Shown here: one piece after another, positions 1 to 7,168 of the stretch
Layout of the letters: each line of letters begins with the position of its first letter
Numbering within the stretch: the first letter of the stretch is position 1
Assembly (NCBI GenBank): GCA_937892275.1
Contig: CALAVG010000260.1
Location: 1 to 28,192, forward strand
DNA from: an uncultured Methanomicrobiales archaeon
GTDB lineage: Archaea > Thermoplasmatota > Thermoplasmata > Methanomassiliicoccales > Methanomethylophilaceae
Direction: 5' to 3'
DNA length: 28,192 nt
Program-made: the position numbers and the translations under genes
The notes under the pieces: model-generated
The model's input: the letters and a program-made list of their open reading frames with translations, nothing else
Told to the model about the DNA's origin: nothing
Databases searched by the model: none

Positions 1-1684
1 TGTCACCCTTGACGTACTTCTTGCGGGTGACCCAATTGGTGAAGGGCTCGAGCACCTTGTACGTCTCGACCGCCTCGGCCTTCTTGACCGGGACCGGGGC
101 ACCCTTGACATCCGTGTAGTTGCCGTTGTAACATGTGGCTTTTCCGTTTGCAACCTCTATGACCTTGTTGCACACGTTGTCCAGGAAGAATCTGTCGTGA
201 GTGATGGTTATCGTCACACCGTCGTATTCGGACAACGCCTGTTCCATCACATGGGCCGATGCCATGTCGACATAGTTCGTGGGTTCGTCCAGTATCAGAA
301 GGTTGGTCTCATCGCACATCATCATGCATAGTGCGACCTTCGCCCTCTGACCTCCGGACAGGGAGGACATCTTCTTGGTGGCGTTCTCGTCGGTGATCAG
401 GAACTGGGCGAGACGCTTGCGCGCCTCGGCCTTCTTGTCGGGCCCGATGGTCAGGAGAATCTGTTCCTCAGCTGTGAGATTGAGATCCAACCCCTCATGC
501 TGCTGCGAATAGTATCCTATCTTCGCCCCGGGGGCGACCCAGAGCTCTCCCTGATGGCCTATCTCCCCGAGTATGGCCTTGATGAGCGTGGACTTACCGG
601 CACCGTTCACACCGAACACTCCGATCTTGTCCCCCTTCTGGATGTCGAGATCGATACCTGAGAGCACGGTCCTGTCACCGTATGTGACGGACATGCCGTT
701 GGCGATGATCACGTTCTTCCCGGATTTCTGGGCGGCGGATATCTTCATGCTGATGTCCTTCTGCTCCTCCGGACGCTCCTTCTCCTCGATCTTCGAGACC
801 ATCATCTTCCTGGTCTTGTAAGTCGCCATGTATCTGCGAGAATCATGGAACATCGCCTCGATCAGATCGTCCTGCTTCTTCTTGGCCGATGCGTACCTCT
901 CGTACTCCTTCATCTGCCTCTCGATGGCCATGTTCTTCTTCTCGACGTACTGCGAATAGTTCCCCTTGTATTCCACGGACTTCCCGTTCTCGATCTCGAC
1001 CACACGGGTCACTATCTTGTCCAGGAAGTACCTGTCGTGGCTCACGACCACCACGGCGCATCCGGCCGAAAGGATGCGCTCCTCCAGCCATTCTATGGTC
1101 CCGATGTCCAGATGCGATGTGGGCTCATCCATGATCAGCAGGTCGCAGTCCAGTATCTCTATGGCCTTCTTGGCCATGACCAGTTTGGACCTCTCCCCTC
1201 CGGACAATGTGCCCACGCGCCTGTCTACCGCTTCCTTGGGGAAGTTGACCTGGGCCAATATCTCGAGTAGACGGTCACCGATCTCAGCGTTGGACCTGTC
1301 GATGTTGCCCTGCAGCTGTGCGCTCTCCTCTGCGAGACCGTTCCAGTCGATGTCACCGCCGGATGCCATGAGATCGTCGATCTCCTTCATGCGGCGGTTG
1401 ATCTTCTCCACGTACGGGAACGATTCCTCCAGGACCTCCCTGACGGTCATGTCATCCGATATCTCGGAGAATTGCGACATGTACCCGATACGGTCCGTCC
1501 TGCGGGTGATCTCCCCTGTGTCCGCCCTCTCCTCTCCCAACAGGATCTTCAGGAACGTGGATTTACCTGCTCCGTTCACTCCCACAAGACCTATGCGATC
1601 CTTCTCGTTGATCTGGAGACTCACGTCCTTGAGGACCTTCTGGGGACCGAATGCCTTGGTCACGGATTGGGCTTTTAGCAACAT
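1..1684 (-). CDS. ABC-F family ATPase, truncated by the window edge
   Basis: This soluble protein has two ATP-binding cassettes and no membrane segment, as in the ABC-F family, whose studied members act on the ribosome. About 561 codons are visible and the C-terminus lies outside the window. The first cassette has Walker A GVNGAGKST near residue 35, signature LSGGERSKL and Walker B LLIMDEPTSHLD. The second has GVNGAGKST, LSGGQRAKV and LLILDEPTNYVD. Both cassettes therefore look catalytically intact. Between them lies a charged helical linker rich in Lys, Glu and Arg (around KKNMAIERQMKEYERYASAK), typical of the family. The start is the ATG at 1684, which gives the N-terminus MLLKAQSVTKAFG expected for a first ABC domain. 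A TATA-like element about 30 bp upstream suggests a nearly leaderless mRNA. The specific role (translation factor or antibiotic protection) cannot be read from the sequence. Confidence 0.93.
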   Translation of the reverse strand, partial: MLLKAQSVTKAFGPQKVLKDVSLQINEKDRIGLVGVNGAGKSTFLKILLGEERADTGEITRRTDRIGYMSQFSEISDDMTVREVLEESFPYVEKINRRMKEIDDLMASGGDIDWNGLAEESAQLQGNIDRSNAEIGDRLLEILAQVNFPKEAVDRRVGTLSGGERSKLVMAKKAIEILDCDLLIMDEPTSHLDIGTIEWLEERILSAGCAVVVVSHDRYFLDKIVTRVVEIENGKSVEYKGNYSQYVEKKNMAIERQMKEYERYASAKKKQDDLIEAMFHDSRRYMATYKTRKMMVSKIEEKERPEEQKDISMKISAAQKSGKNVIIANGMSVTYGDRTVLSGIDLDIQKGDKIGVFGVNGAGKSTLIKAILGEIGHQGELWVAPGAKIGYYSQQHEGLDLNLTAEEQILLTIGPDKKAEARKRLAQFLITDENATKKMSSLSGGQRAKVALCMMMCDETNLLILDEPTNYVDMASAHVMEQALSEYDGVTITITHDRFFLDNVCNKVIEVANGKATCYNGNYTDVKGAPVPVKKAEAVETYKVLEPFTNWVTRKKYVKGD

Positions 1685-1710
1685 TGTATTCACAAGGCTA
1701 TCGATGCGAG

Positions 1711-1720
1711 AGATATATCG
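1711..1720 (-). promoter_or_regulatory. TATA-like promoter element for the ABC-F gene
   Basis: The minus strand reads CGATATATCT about 30 bp upstream of the ABC-F start codon. This is the usual archaeal TATA distance if transcription starts at or just before the ATG. No strong Shine-Dalgarno sequence lies in the short interval, which fits a leaderless or nearly leaderless transcript. Confidence 0.4.
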
Positions 1721-1821
1721 ATTTGGGGCGGACCGCCTATCCCGGAATGACCTGATCTTCAGGATATGCTCAATTAATTCTTTAACCACAAATGCCCATT
1801 ACTCTTTTGGGGAGTATAGCG

Positions 1822-2316
1822 TTGAGACCTTCTAGATGGATATTGTTCATTTTGCCCTTTATCGTATTCATAGTCTTGCTGGTATGGTTTATTCCAGCGG
1901 CCGAGAAAGAAGGTACGGTCTCCTACGACAGCGAAGCGGGGTCCTTCACAATCACATTCACCGAACCGCTTCCGGATGCGGCCTGGACCATGGACGTATC
2001 CTACGAGGATGGTAGGGATGTCAGATCGATACTGTCCGGAGCAGCGATTACCCTATCCTCGGATAAAATGACGGTGACCATCGTCAACGAGAAGCTGATA
2101 AACCTCCATGACGGAGTCTACGACCTGGATGTGACCTCGCCGACGCAGGAAGCTCACCATCTGAGATTCCAGGTGACCGACCATGTCGACTCCTCGGATG
2201 ATACGTGGCGCATGGTAGTAGCGATCCTGTTCTTCGTGTTGGTAGGAGGCTTCCTGGTTGCCAGGAGGATCGTATTCGGTAAGAGTGCTGGATGGTCATG
2301 GAGCAAGCGCATCTGA
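1822..2316 (+). CDS. Small membrane protein with N- and C-terminal transmembrane segments, unknown family
   Basis: I do not recognise a named family. The protein starts with a strongly hydrophobic segment (WILFILPFIVFIVLLVWF), followed by a roughly 110-residue, probably beta-rich soluble domain. It ends with a second membrane helix (MVVAILFFVLVGGFLVA) and a basic tail. The soluble domain therefore probably faces outside. I prefer the TTG at 1822 as start. It follows GGGGAG with 7-nt spacing, and the AT-rich promoter-like stretch near 1772-1787 would put the transcription start around 1800. The in-frame ATG at 1792 has no Shine-Dalgarno sequence and would fall upstream of that start. The soluble domain resembles the protein at 26658-27155: both have an [VI]xYDSxAGxxxIT stretch followed about 20 residues later by YED. 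The two look like distant paralogues with the same membrane layout. Confidence 0.72.
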   Translation: MRPSRWILFILPFIVFIVLLVWFIPAAEKEGTVSYDSEAGSFTITFTEPLPDAAWTMDVSYEDGRDVRSILSGAAITLSSDKMTVTIVNEKLINLHDGVYDLDVTSPTQEAHHLRFQVTDHVDSSDDTWRMVVAILFFVLVGGFLVARRIVFGKSAGWSWSKRI

Positions 2317-2494
2317 TCGTCTGAATAAGTCCCGAAAGAAATGACGTAAGGGACACTACCAATGTACACCCTCACTTCATCTTTCCGGATGTACTCATAC
2401 CTAAATCACAGTTTTGCAAGAATTCAGAATCTGATCTCCCTGCGAAGTATGGCTTATCGCTATCAGAAGCACCATATTTCAAGTATAGATTAGA

Positions 2495-2728
2495 ATGATC
2501 CACGTCCCCAACGAGATCGCTGATGCTTTGGAACTCAGGCCCGGCATAGACCGCCTGTTCTGGACCGTCGAGGACGGGAGGATAATAATCATGAATGTCA
2601 CCAAGCAGCTCTCGGGCCCCATCGAGGGCTGTGAAAACATAGAGCAGAGGCTCAGGGATTACGAGCAAGCAGATTCCATCCCATCGCAATCCCGGCCTCT
2701 CAAGACCGAGGTGATAATCAGGGTCTGA
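2495..2728 (+). CDS. Small AbrB/MazE-like DNA-binding protein, N-terminally short
   Basis: This 77-residue protein begins MIHVPNEIADALELRPG and continues to VEDGRIIIMNV. That matches the second half of a SpoVT/AbrB swapped-hairpin domain, whose usual pattern is IPxEIRxxLGLxPGD...GxIxL. The first beta strand of a normal AbrB domain is missing. An in-frame TAG at 2486-2488 closes the frame upstream, so it cannot be recovered by a longer start. The protein could dimerise in an unusual way, or the gene could be a shortened relic. The C-terminal half (about 40 residues) matches nothing I know. AbrB-like proteins commonly regulate transcription or act as antitoxins. Here no toxin follows it on the same strand; the toxin-antitoxin pair next door is convergent and complete without it. 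Confidence 0.55.
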   Translation: MIHVPNEIADALELRPGIDRLFWTVEDGRIIIMNVTKQLSGPIEGCENIEQRLRDYEQADSIPSQSRPLKTEVIIRV

Positions 2729-2770
2729 TGTGTACACCATCTTCCCATACACATTTTACTCATCACCTCC

Positions 2771-2801
2771 GGGCGGGCAGTTCTCATCTCGCTGCCCGCC
2801 T
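2771..2801. terminator. Strong hairpin between convergent genes, probable bidirectional terminator
   Basis: GGCGGGCAG (2772-2780) pairs perfectly with CTGCCCGCC (2792-2800) across an 11-nt loop, and a G-T pair extends the stem. It sits between the end of the AbrB-like gene (2728, +) and the end of the toxin gene (2820, -), where a shared terminator is expected. T-rich sequence follows on the plus side near 2811. Confidence 0.6.
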
Positions 2802-2819
2802 CCAACATCCATTCGATCT

Positions 2820-3125
2820 TTATTCTATCAGATACAGGCTCTTCCAATCCGAACGCGAATCCTCTATTGATACTATGCGTATATCCTCGGGATCCTTCCT
2901 GTAGAGGGCGACATAGTTGCCTATAGGCAGCGCCCTTATGATCTCACCGTCATCATCGGCTGCGAAGGAGAATCCGAGATCGGGATATTGTTCGAGCATC
3001 CTGCATGCGTTCTCGATCTGCAGTATAATATTCTTTGCCACCGACGGATCCTTGGTCCTTTCGTTGTAGAAGCATTTGATCTCCTTCAGCTGGCATACGG
3101 CATGAGGAGAATAGCTCAGTCTCAT
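2820..3125 (-). CDS. ParE/RelE-superfamily toxin
   Basis: This 101-residue protein fits the ParE/RelE fold in length and pattern. The N-terminus is MRLSYSPHAVCQLKEIKCFY, then an alpha-helical section (AKNIILQIENACRMLEQYP), DLG, a central IIRALPIGNYVALYR strand pair and C-terminal RIVSIEDSRSDW. RelE members cleave mRNA at the ribosome and ParE members poison gyrase; this sequence does not settle which applies. Its ATG (3125) overlaps the antitoxin stop by 4 bp (ATGA), so the two are translationally coupled, antitoxin first. A longer open frame running upstream to 3344 lies inside the antitoxin gene in another frame, so I reject that longer start. Confidence 0.85.
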   Translation of the reverse strand: MRLSYSPHAVCQLKEIKCFYNERTKDPSVAKNIILQIENACRMLEQYPDLGFSFAADDDGEIIRALPIGNYVALYRKDPEDIRIVSIEDSRSDWKSLYLIE

Positions 3126-3442
3126 TGGTCTTCCTCTAGCATGCGTTCTGCTTCGTCGGCCGGGATCCATCCACCCTGTTCCTTCACGGACTCCAATCCT
3201 CTGCGGTATGAGGCCGTAAGATATCTGGCGGCCTCCTTCCTCCTGGCCTCGGTCTGGTCCGGTACCACGGGGAAAGGGAAACCCCCTACGTTCAGGGACT
3301 GCTGCATGAATATGTTTAGGGCATCCGAGAGCGTCACTCCGCATTTGGCGTAGATCTCCTCCAGTTCCTTCTTCACTTCGCTGTTCATACGTATCTGGTA
3401 TACGTAATCCTTCGGAGCATTCACCACAAGCATTTCTTCCAT
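3122..3442 (-). CDS. RelB/DinJ-type antitoxin
   Basis: The antitoxin partner of the downstream toxin. The N-terminal ribbon-helix-helix region is YQIRMNSEVKKELEEIYAKC followed by GVTLSDALNIFMQQSLNVGG and FPF, the signature arrangement of RelB/DinJ. The remaining part (from about residue 60) is charged and acidic at the end (ADEAERMLEEDQ), as expected for the flexible toxin-neutralising tail. I choose the ATG at 3442. The open frame continues to 3532, but a 22-bp dyad and AT-rich promoter sequence (3449-3475) lie immediately upstream of 3442, so the longer version would include the promoter. A start at 3433 is also possible. RelB-type proteins usually repress their own operon by binding such dyads. 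Confidence 0.82.
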   Translation of the reverse strand: MEEMLVVNAPKDYVYQIRMNSEVKKELEEIYAKCGVTLSDALNIFMQQSLNVGGFPFPVVPDQTEARRKEAARYLTASYRRGLESVKEQGGWIPADEAERMLEEDQ

Positions 3443-3448
3443 GGTATC

Positions 3449-3470
3449 ATACAATATACGTACTTTGTAT
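3449..3470 (-). promoter_or_regulatory. 22-bp dyad operator and promoter of the toxin-antitoxin operon
   Basis: ATACAA (3449-3454) and TTGTAT (3465-3470) form perfect outer arms around a central TACGTA palindrome (3457-3462). Across each 11-bp half, 9 positions are symmetric. The dyad ends 6 bp before the antitoxin ATG and abuts the AT-rich sequence TTAATAAAATAC (minus strand), a likely TATA box. Binding of the ribbon-helix-helix antitoxin here would block transcription. The symmetry is seen directly; the regulatory role is inferred from the family. Confidence 0.6.
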
Positions 3471-3540
3471 TTTATTAATTCTTTCCAAACTTCTGTCCTA
3501 TCCGAAATGTTCTGATCATCCATAATCAACATCTCTTTAA

Positions 3541-3558
3541 GGGGGCCGGACGGCCCCC
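3541..3558 (-). terminator. GC hairpin downstream of the 69-codon reading frame
   Basis: GGGGGCCG (3541-3548) and CGGCCCCC (3551-3558) are perfectly complementary; realistically this is a 7-bp stem with a GGAC-type loop. It lies 4 bp past the stop codon at 3563 on the minus strand. No long T-run follows, so terminator activity is uncertain. Confidence 0.35.
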
Positions 3559-3562
3559 GGTT

Positions 3563-3772
3563 TCAGAAGTCCAGATTGTGCTCCCTGAACCACTCCAGTA
3601 TCTCCCCGCTGTTCGGGAACGCAAGGATCCTCCTGTCCATCTCCTCGGCATCGATCATCGACACCTTCCCGAACCTGAATTTTTGAATACCGAGTAATTT
3701 CCAAACCATTTCCGCACCAATTTTTCTACTGCTGGCCATAGCATAGAATGTGTTATATACTATTACCAACAT
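3563..3772 (-). CDS. Short reading frame crossing the left end of the insertion sequence; possible truncated gene
   Basis: This 69-codon frame reads inward from the insertion sequence into flanking DNA. Codons for IQKFRF fall on the left inverted repeat (3671-3688). The C-terminal 35 or so residues (GKVSMIDAEEMDRRI, then SGEILEWFREHNLDF) are outside the element. The stretch KLLGIQKFRFGKVSMIDAEEMDRR loosely resembles the recognition segment of excisionase-type helix-turn-helix proteins, but half of that resemblance is encoded by the element's end, so it may be accidental. The most economical reading is the 3' remnant of a host gene cut by the insertion and given a new N-terminus by element sequence. 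Whether it is expressed is unknown. Confidence 0.3.
   Translation of the reverse strand: MLVIVYNTFYAMASSRKIGAEMVWKLLGIQKFRFGKVSMIDAEEMDRRILAFPNSGEILEWFREHNLDF
3671..3688 (+). repeat. Left terminal inverted repeat of the insertion sequence
   Basis: GAACCTGAATTTTTGAAT matches the reverse complement of 5550-5567 at 16 of 18 positions. It starts about 124 bp upstream of the transposase start. Confidence 0.7.
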
Positions 3773-3794
3773 TAGGTAAATAATGGGTAATTAG

Positions 3795-5522
3795 ATGGCC
3801 AGAAAGAGACAGGATGGGGCCTTGAAATGGCGTGTTGTCGAAAGAAATGGAGAAAAGTATGTTTACACCAGCACTTCCCACATGGAAAACGGCAGGAAAG
3901 TAAGCGATGAGACGTATCTCGGCAAGCTCGATGCTGATGGCAACCTCATCCCCAAAAAACCTTACCGCTCCCGCGAGGAGCGGGAGAAGGTAAGGTCCGA
4001 GATGACAATCGATCCCTTGGAAGGGCTGAGCGTGAAGGAATACGGTGCTGTGCACTTCCTCGATTGCATACAGCGCAGGATAGGATTGGGAGAGGATCTC
4101 GTCCGCAGTTTCGGCCTGTCGGGGACGACCATCCTCGCCATGGCCGAGGCCATGGCGATAGGAGACACCGAAGTGTTCCTGGACATCGATTCCATTTTCG
4201 AGCGGACGATCCTTCGCGACTATTACGGCTTGTCATCACCCATGGATTCGCCTGCTCTTTCCGGATTCACCAACAGCATAGGAAAGTCCACGGCCAATGT
4301 GGACGAGTTCTTCCGCCGCAGAGTGGAAAGGGCAATGGGTGCCATCGCCTGGGATCTTACCACACAGGGTACATACTCCGATATGCAGGGCCTGTCGGAG
4401 TATCTGGTGAAGAACAAGGATAACGAGGATCTAAAGCGGGTCAAGACCGGCATAGCGACAGATCAGAGGGGGATCCCGATGATGCTGAAGCATTACCCAG
4501 GCACCCTTTCGGAACAGGCGACACTCCGTACATTCATGGATGATCTGAAAAGGTATGGGAAGGATCCGAACGAATGCATCCTGGCCTACGACCGCGGATT
4601 CGAGGTGGCCCGTAATGCCAAATGCTCTTTGGATCAGGGATTCAGGTTCGTGGCTCCTGTATCGATCGGCCCGAAGGCCATCAAGAGGCTGCTGACGGAC
4701 TTCGTCAGCAGCAAGGAGAAGAGGACGATGGTCTACGATGACCATGCATACACAGTAATGACCTCGAAGGTGGGTCTCCGCAAGGCGGACAATCCTGCGG
4801 CTGACGGATCGGCCAATTACGAGTTCACCCTGGCCGGCGATGAAGGGCATGGTTCAGAGGGTATGCTGGATGCCTTCGTCTGCTTCGATTCGGAGAAGTA
4901 TTCGAACGAGGTCCAGGCCAGGGACCGTGCGATCGATGCCCTCATGAAGAAAGCGGCCAAGATCGACAGCGAACATCCGGTTGAAGAGTTCAAACGCATC
5001 GCCGGAAATATGGCACCCAAATTCAAAGTCAAAGCCGACGGCCGCAAGGTCGTCGTAACTCTGAAGAACAATTCGATGACCTTCTCCGATAATCGCGCAG
5101 GTATGTTCATCATGCTGTGCACAGAAGGGATCGAGTGGGATGTGATGATGAAGGTCTATGATATCAGGTGCTATGTCGAACAGGCGTTCGACAAGAAGAA
5201 GAGTACGGATCGCCGGTTCAGGACCGGCGATAAGATCTCGATGGAAGGCAGAGAGTTCGTCAGGTTCCTGGCCCTCATGCTGAGGGCCGAGATCGAAGCG
5301 GAGTTCAGGGAGAACAAGCTCGACTCGAAGTATACGGTTGAAGGAACTCTGTCCAACCTCAACAGTATCATCGCTCTGTCGAAAGGGACATGGTCGCGTT
5401 TGGATAATGTTACGAAGACTCACCGTTTCGTGTTCGAATCCTGTGGATTCGAAACACCGAAGACCGTAGTCAAGGGTGTATCCGCCTATGACTTCCCCAT
5501 TGACGATGTCCCCGGGGATTGA
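3795..5522 (+). CDS. IS1634-like DDE transposase (IS4 superfamily)
   Basis: A 575-residue transposase, full length for the IS1634 group. The catalytic triad can be followed: the first Asp in AWDLTTQGTYSD (around residue 190), the second in ILAYDRGF (around 265) and the Glu in YDIRCYVEQAFDKKK (around 460). The last motif fits the IS4-type Y-(2)-R-(3)-E-(6)-K signature exactly. The N-terminal region KWRVVERNGEKYVYTSTSH with YLGKLD is the typical start of this group, where it contributes to DNA binding. No frameshift or internal stop is present, so the element may be active. The start ATG at 3795 has only weak ribosome-binding sequence upstream. Base composition resembles the neighbouring genes, so transfer was either old or from a related archaeon. 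Confidence 0.9.
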   Translation: MARKRQDGALKWRVVERNGEKYVYTSTSHMENGRKVSDETYLGKLDADGNLIPKKPYRSREEREKVRSEMTIDPLEGLSVKEYGAVHFLDCIQRRIGLGEDLVRSFGLSGTTILAMAEAMAIGDTEVFLDIDSIFERTILRDYYGLSSPMDSPALSGFTNSIGKSTANVDEFFRRRVERAMGAIAWDLTTQGTYSDMQGLSEYLVKNKDNEDLKRVKTGIATDQRGIPMMLKHYPGTLSEQATLRTFMDDLKRYGKDPNECILAYDRGFEVARNAKCSLDQGFRFVAPVSIGPKAIKRLLTDFVSSKEKRTMVYDDHAYTVMTSKVGLRKADNPAADGSANYEFTLAGDEGHGSEGMLDAFVCFDSEKYSNEVQARDRAIDALMKKAAKIDSEHPVEEFKRIAGNMAPKFKVKADGRKVVVTLKNNSMTFSDNRAGMFIMLCTEGIEWDVMMKVYDIRCYVEQAFDKKKSTDRRFRTGDKISMEGREFVRFLALMLRAEIEAEFRENKLDSKYTVEGTLSNLNSIIALSKGTWSRLDNVTKTHRFVFESCGFETPKTVVKGVSAYDFPIDDVPGD

Positions 5523-5549
5523 ACAGGAATAGAATCAGCAGTTACCAAC

Positions 5550-5567
5550 ATTCAAGAATTTAGGTTC
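5550..5567 (-). repeat. Right terminal inverted repeat of the insertion sequence
   Basis: On the minus strand this reads GAACCTAAATTCTTGAAT, matching the left repeat at 16 of 18 positions. It lies 27 bp past the transposase stop codon. Confidence 0.7.
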
Positions 5568-5604
5568 TGAATGCAGAAAACTGCAATATCTTTATGTCCA
5601 TCAA

Positions 5605-5703
5605 GACCTATTTAGTACATGTGTAGTTTGCTCCTTATGAACCACACACCTTCTTCCGACTTGATGATCGCCATCATGCGGCCGTATAAATCCAAATAGG
5701 TCA
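5605..5703. other. Unexplained inverted-repeat element with three-stem folding potential (candidate ncRNA or small mobile-element relic)
   Basis: GACCTATTT (5605-5613) and AAATAGGTC (5695-5703) are perfect 9-bp inverted arms enclosing 81 bp. Inside, TGTGTAGTT (5620-5628) pairs with AACCACACA (5641-5649) at 8 of 9 positions, and ATGAT (5665-5669) pairs with ATCAT (5674-5678) over a CGCC loop. Together they would form a closing stem with two branch hairpins. The segment lies between the insertion sequence and the end of the geranylgeranyl reductase gene. It contains no convincing reading frame and no tRNA or C/D-box pattern that I can complete. Strand is undetermined because the fold is nearly symmetric. 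Confidence 0.3.
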
Positions 5704-5790
5704 ACGGTGGCAGGAGGCTCCGCCCCTGACACCGCTTCTCTATTTGCTAACGGTTTACAACATTTCCTAATTTTTATGTCGGGTCGTGTT

Positions 5791-6981
5791 TCAGATGAGA
5801 TCCTCGAATCCCTCGACGACCTTGGGGTACTTCTCCTTGATAGCTTTCAGGAGATTGTACACAGTGACGTTAGAGATCTCCGAGGTCTTGATGAGCTTTA
5901 TGATCTCATCGATGGTGTCGTCGTCCAGGGTGGCGAGCTTCTCCTTTGCCATCCAGTTCCTGAACAGCTTGTCCTCCATTCTGTCGCGCCATCTCTTCTC
6001 GTAGGGCTGGAGTGCCTTCTTGGAGAAGTCTCCGGTCTTGTTGAGCTCTGCGAGGAGTTCTCCGGCGTACATACCGGTCCTGCATGCGTGGCAGATACCT
6101 CCGCCTGTGATGGGGTCGATGACCCTTGCGGCATCTCCTACGAGTACGAGGTTGTCCGCTGTGGTCTCGTCGAGTCCGGGCAGCGTGGAGACGAATCCTC
6201 CCATGATCTCGAGGATCTGGGCGTCCTTGAACCTGGGGTCCTCCGCGATCCACTTGTCCAGATAGTATTTCGCATCGGCCTTTCCGGTGCACTTCGTACC
6301 CATGACTCCGATACCGACGTTTGCGATTCCCTCTCCCTTGGGGAAGATCCAGATGTACCCTCCGGGGGCGCAGGAACCGATGATGAACTCGCAGTAATCG
6401 GGTGCCACATCGAGGTTGCACATCCTGTACTGGATACAGGAGTCGATGTCGTTGAGCTTCAGTGTGGTGTCCATTCCAGCCCACCTTGCAACCTGGGACT
6501 CGTATCCGTCCGCGGCCACGACGACCTTCGCACGGATCTCGATCTCCTCTCCCATGGACTTGGCCTTGATCCCGACGAGCTTGCCACCCTCGCGGATGAC
6601 TCCGGTACAGGACGTCCTCATCATGATCTTGGCCCCTGCCTTGGCAGCGTCCCTGGCGAGAGCCTTGTCGAACAGGTGCCTCTCGAGAACGTATCCGACC
6701 TCGTTACCTGCCTTGGACTCGTCCAGCTGGTATGTGGTCCCCTTTGTGGATTTGATGATCGCACCCTTCATGTCTCCTCTGATCCATGCGGGTTCGGGTT
6801 TGATCCCTACCTCGTCCAGCCAGGACTTGGAGACTCCCTCCGCACATCTGAGGGGTGCTCCGATCTCGGCCTTCTTCTCGAGCAGGATGACATCCATTCC
6901 GCCCTTGGCGCAGAACTTCGCCGTCATGCTTCCTGCGGGACCTGCTCCGACCACTACTGCATCGCATGTGTAGGTCTTCAT
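5791..6981 (-). CDS. Geranylgeranyl reductase family protein (archaeal lipid saturation)
   Basis: A 396-residue flavoprotein that hydrogenates the isoprenoid chains of archaeal membrane lipids, such as digeranylgeranylglycerophospholipid. Visible features are the FAD-binding Rossmann start DAVVVGAGPAGS (residues 7-18), LRCAEG after the second strand, the family motif YIWIFPKG (YxWxFP) in the substrate-binding region, and LVLVGDAARVIDPITGGGI, the second FAD contact. Length is normal for the family. It is the last gene of a three-gene operon: its ATG at 6981 lies 3 bp after the ferredoxin stop. In Methanosarcina acetivorans a ferredoxin has been reported to be needed for full reduction by this enzyme, so the adjacent ferredoxin is a credible electron donor. 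Identity as the lipid enzyme is well supported; the exact substrate is inferred. Confidence 0.92.
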   Translation of the reverse strand: MKTYTCDAVVVGAGPAGSMTAKFCAKGGMDVILLEKKAEIGAPLRCAEGVSKSWLDEVGIKPEPAWIRGDMKGAIIKSTKGTTYQLDESKAGNEVGYVLERHLFDKALARDAAKAGAKIMMRTSCTGVIREGGKLVGIKAKSMGEEIEIRAKVVVAADGYESQVARWAGMDTTLKLNDIDSCIQYRMCNLDVAPDYCEFIIGSCAPGGYIWIFPKGEGIANVGIGVMGTKCTGKADAKYYLDKWIAEDPRFKDAQILEIMGGFVSTLPGLDETTADNLVLVGDAARVIDPITGGGICHACRTGMYAGELLAELNKTGDFSKKALQPYEKRWRDRMEDKLFRNWMAKEKLATLDDDTIDEIIKLIKTSEISNVTVYNLLKAIKEKYPKVVEGFEDLI

Positions 6982-6984
6982 GGT

Positions 6985-7152
6985 TCACACCTTCGTTAGG
7001 GCACCCACGGGGCACAGCTTGACGCATCTGCCGCAGTTGATGCAGTCCTCATTAAATTCGAGAACGAAATCGTTGAGGAATATCGCGTTCTTAGGACAGG
7101 ATCCAACACAGCCACCGCAGTGCAGGCATTTGTCCACATTGACTGATATCAT
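6985..7152 (-). CDS. Small 2[4Fe-4S] ferredoxin
   Basis: A 55-residue protein starting MISVNVDKCLHC. It carries two complete cluster motifs, CLHCGGCVGSCP (residues 9-20) and CINCGRCVKLCP (residues 37-48), each CxxCxxCxxxCP. This is a classical bacterial-type ferredoxin with little else. The gene lies 16 bp after the stop of the radical SAM gene and 3 bp before geranylgeranyl reductase, all on one strand, so the three are almost certainly one transcript. The context suggests a dedicated low-potential electron carrier for lipid reduction, and possibly for radical SAM cluster reduction next door. Its small size makes it easy to miss in automatic annotation. Confidence 0.93.
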   Translation of the reverse strand: MISVNVDKCLHCGGCVGSCPKNAIFLNDFVLEFNEDCINCGRCVKLCPVGALTKV

Positions 7153-7168
7153 TTCTATCTCTCCGAAC

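Larger units (their letters stand above)
3671..5567 (+). mobile_element. IS4-superfamily (IS1634-like) insertion sequence, about 1.9 kb
   Basis: A single long transposase gene is flanked by imperfect terminal inverted repeats: GAACCTGAATTTTTGAAT at 3671-3688 and the complement of GAACCTAAATTCTTGAAT at 5550-5567, 16 of 18 positions identical. Weaker similarity (a GTAA match) continues inward for some 10 bp. The similarity stops abruptly outside GAACCT on both sides, which is why I place the tips there. I see no matching 5-6 bp target duplication immediately outside (TTCCC against TGAATG). The tips may therefore be slightly off, or the flanks have rearranged since insertion. An 11-bp direct repeat, TTACCAACATT, occurs at 3763-3773 and 5542-5552, inside each end. 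Confidence 0.75.

Noticed and set aside
966..1835. A 289-codon plus-strand open frame
   Set aside because: It is antisense to the ABC-F gene, whose Walker and signature motifs are complete on the other strand.
5707..6999. A 430-codon plus-strand open frame
   Set aside because: It lies entirely opposite geranylgeranyl reductase and the ferredoxin start. Its composition (runs of Leu, Val, Asp, Gly, Cys) is that of an antisense shadow, and no domain is recognisable.
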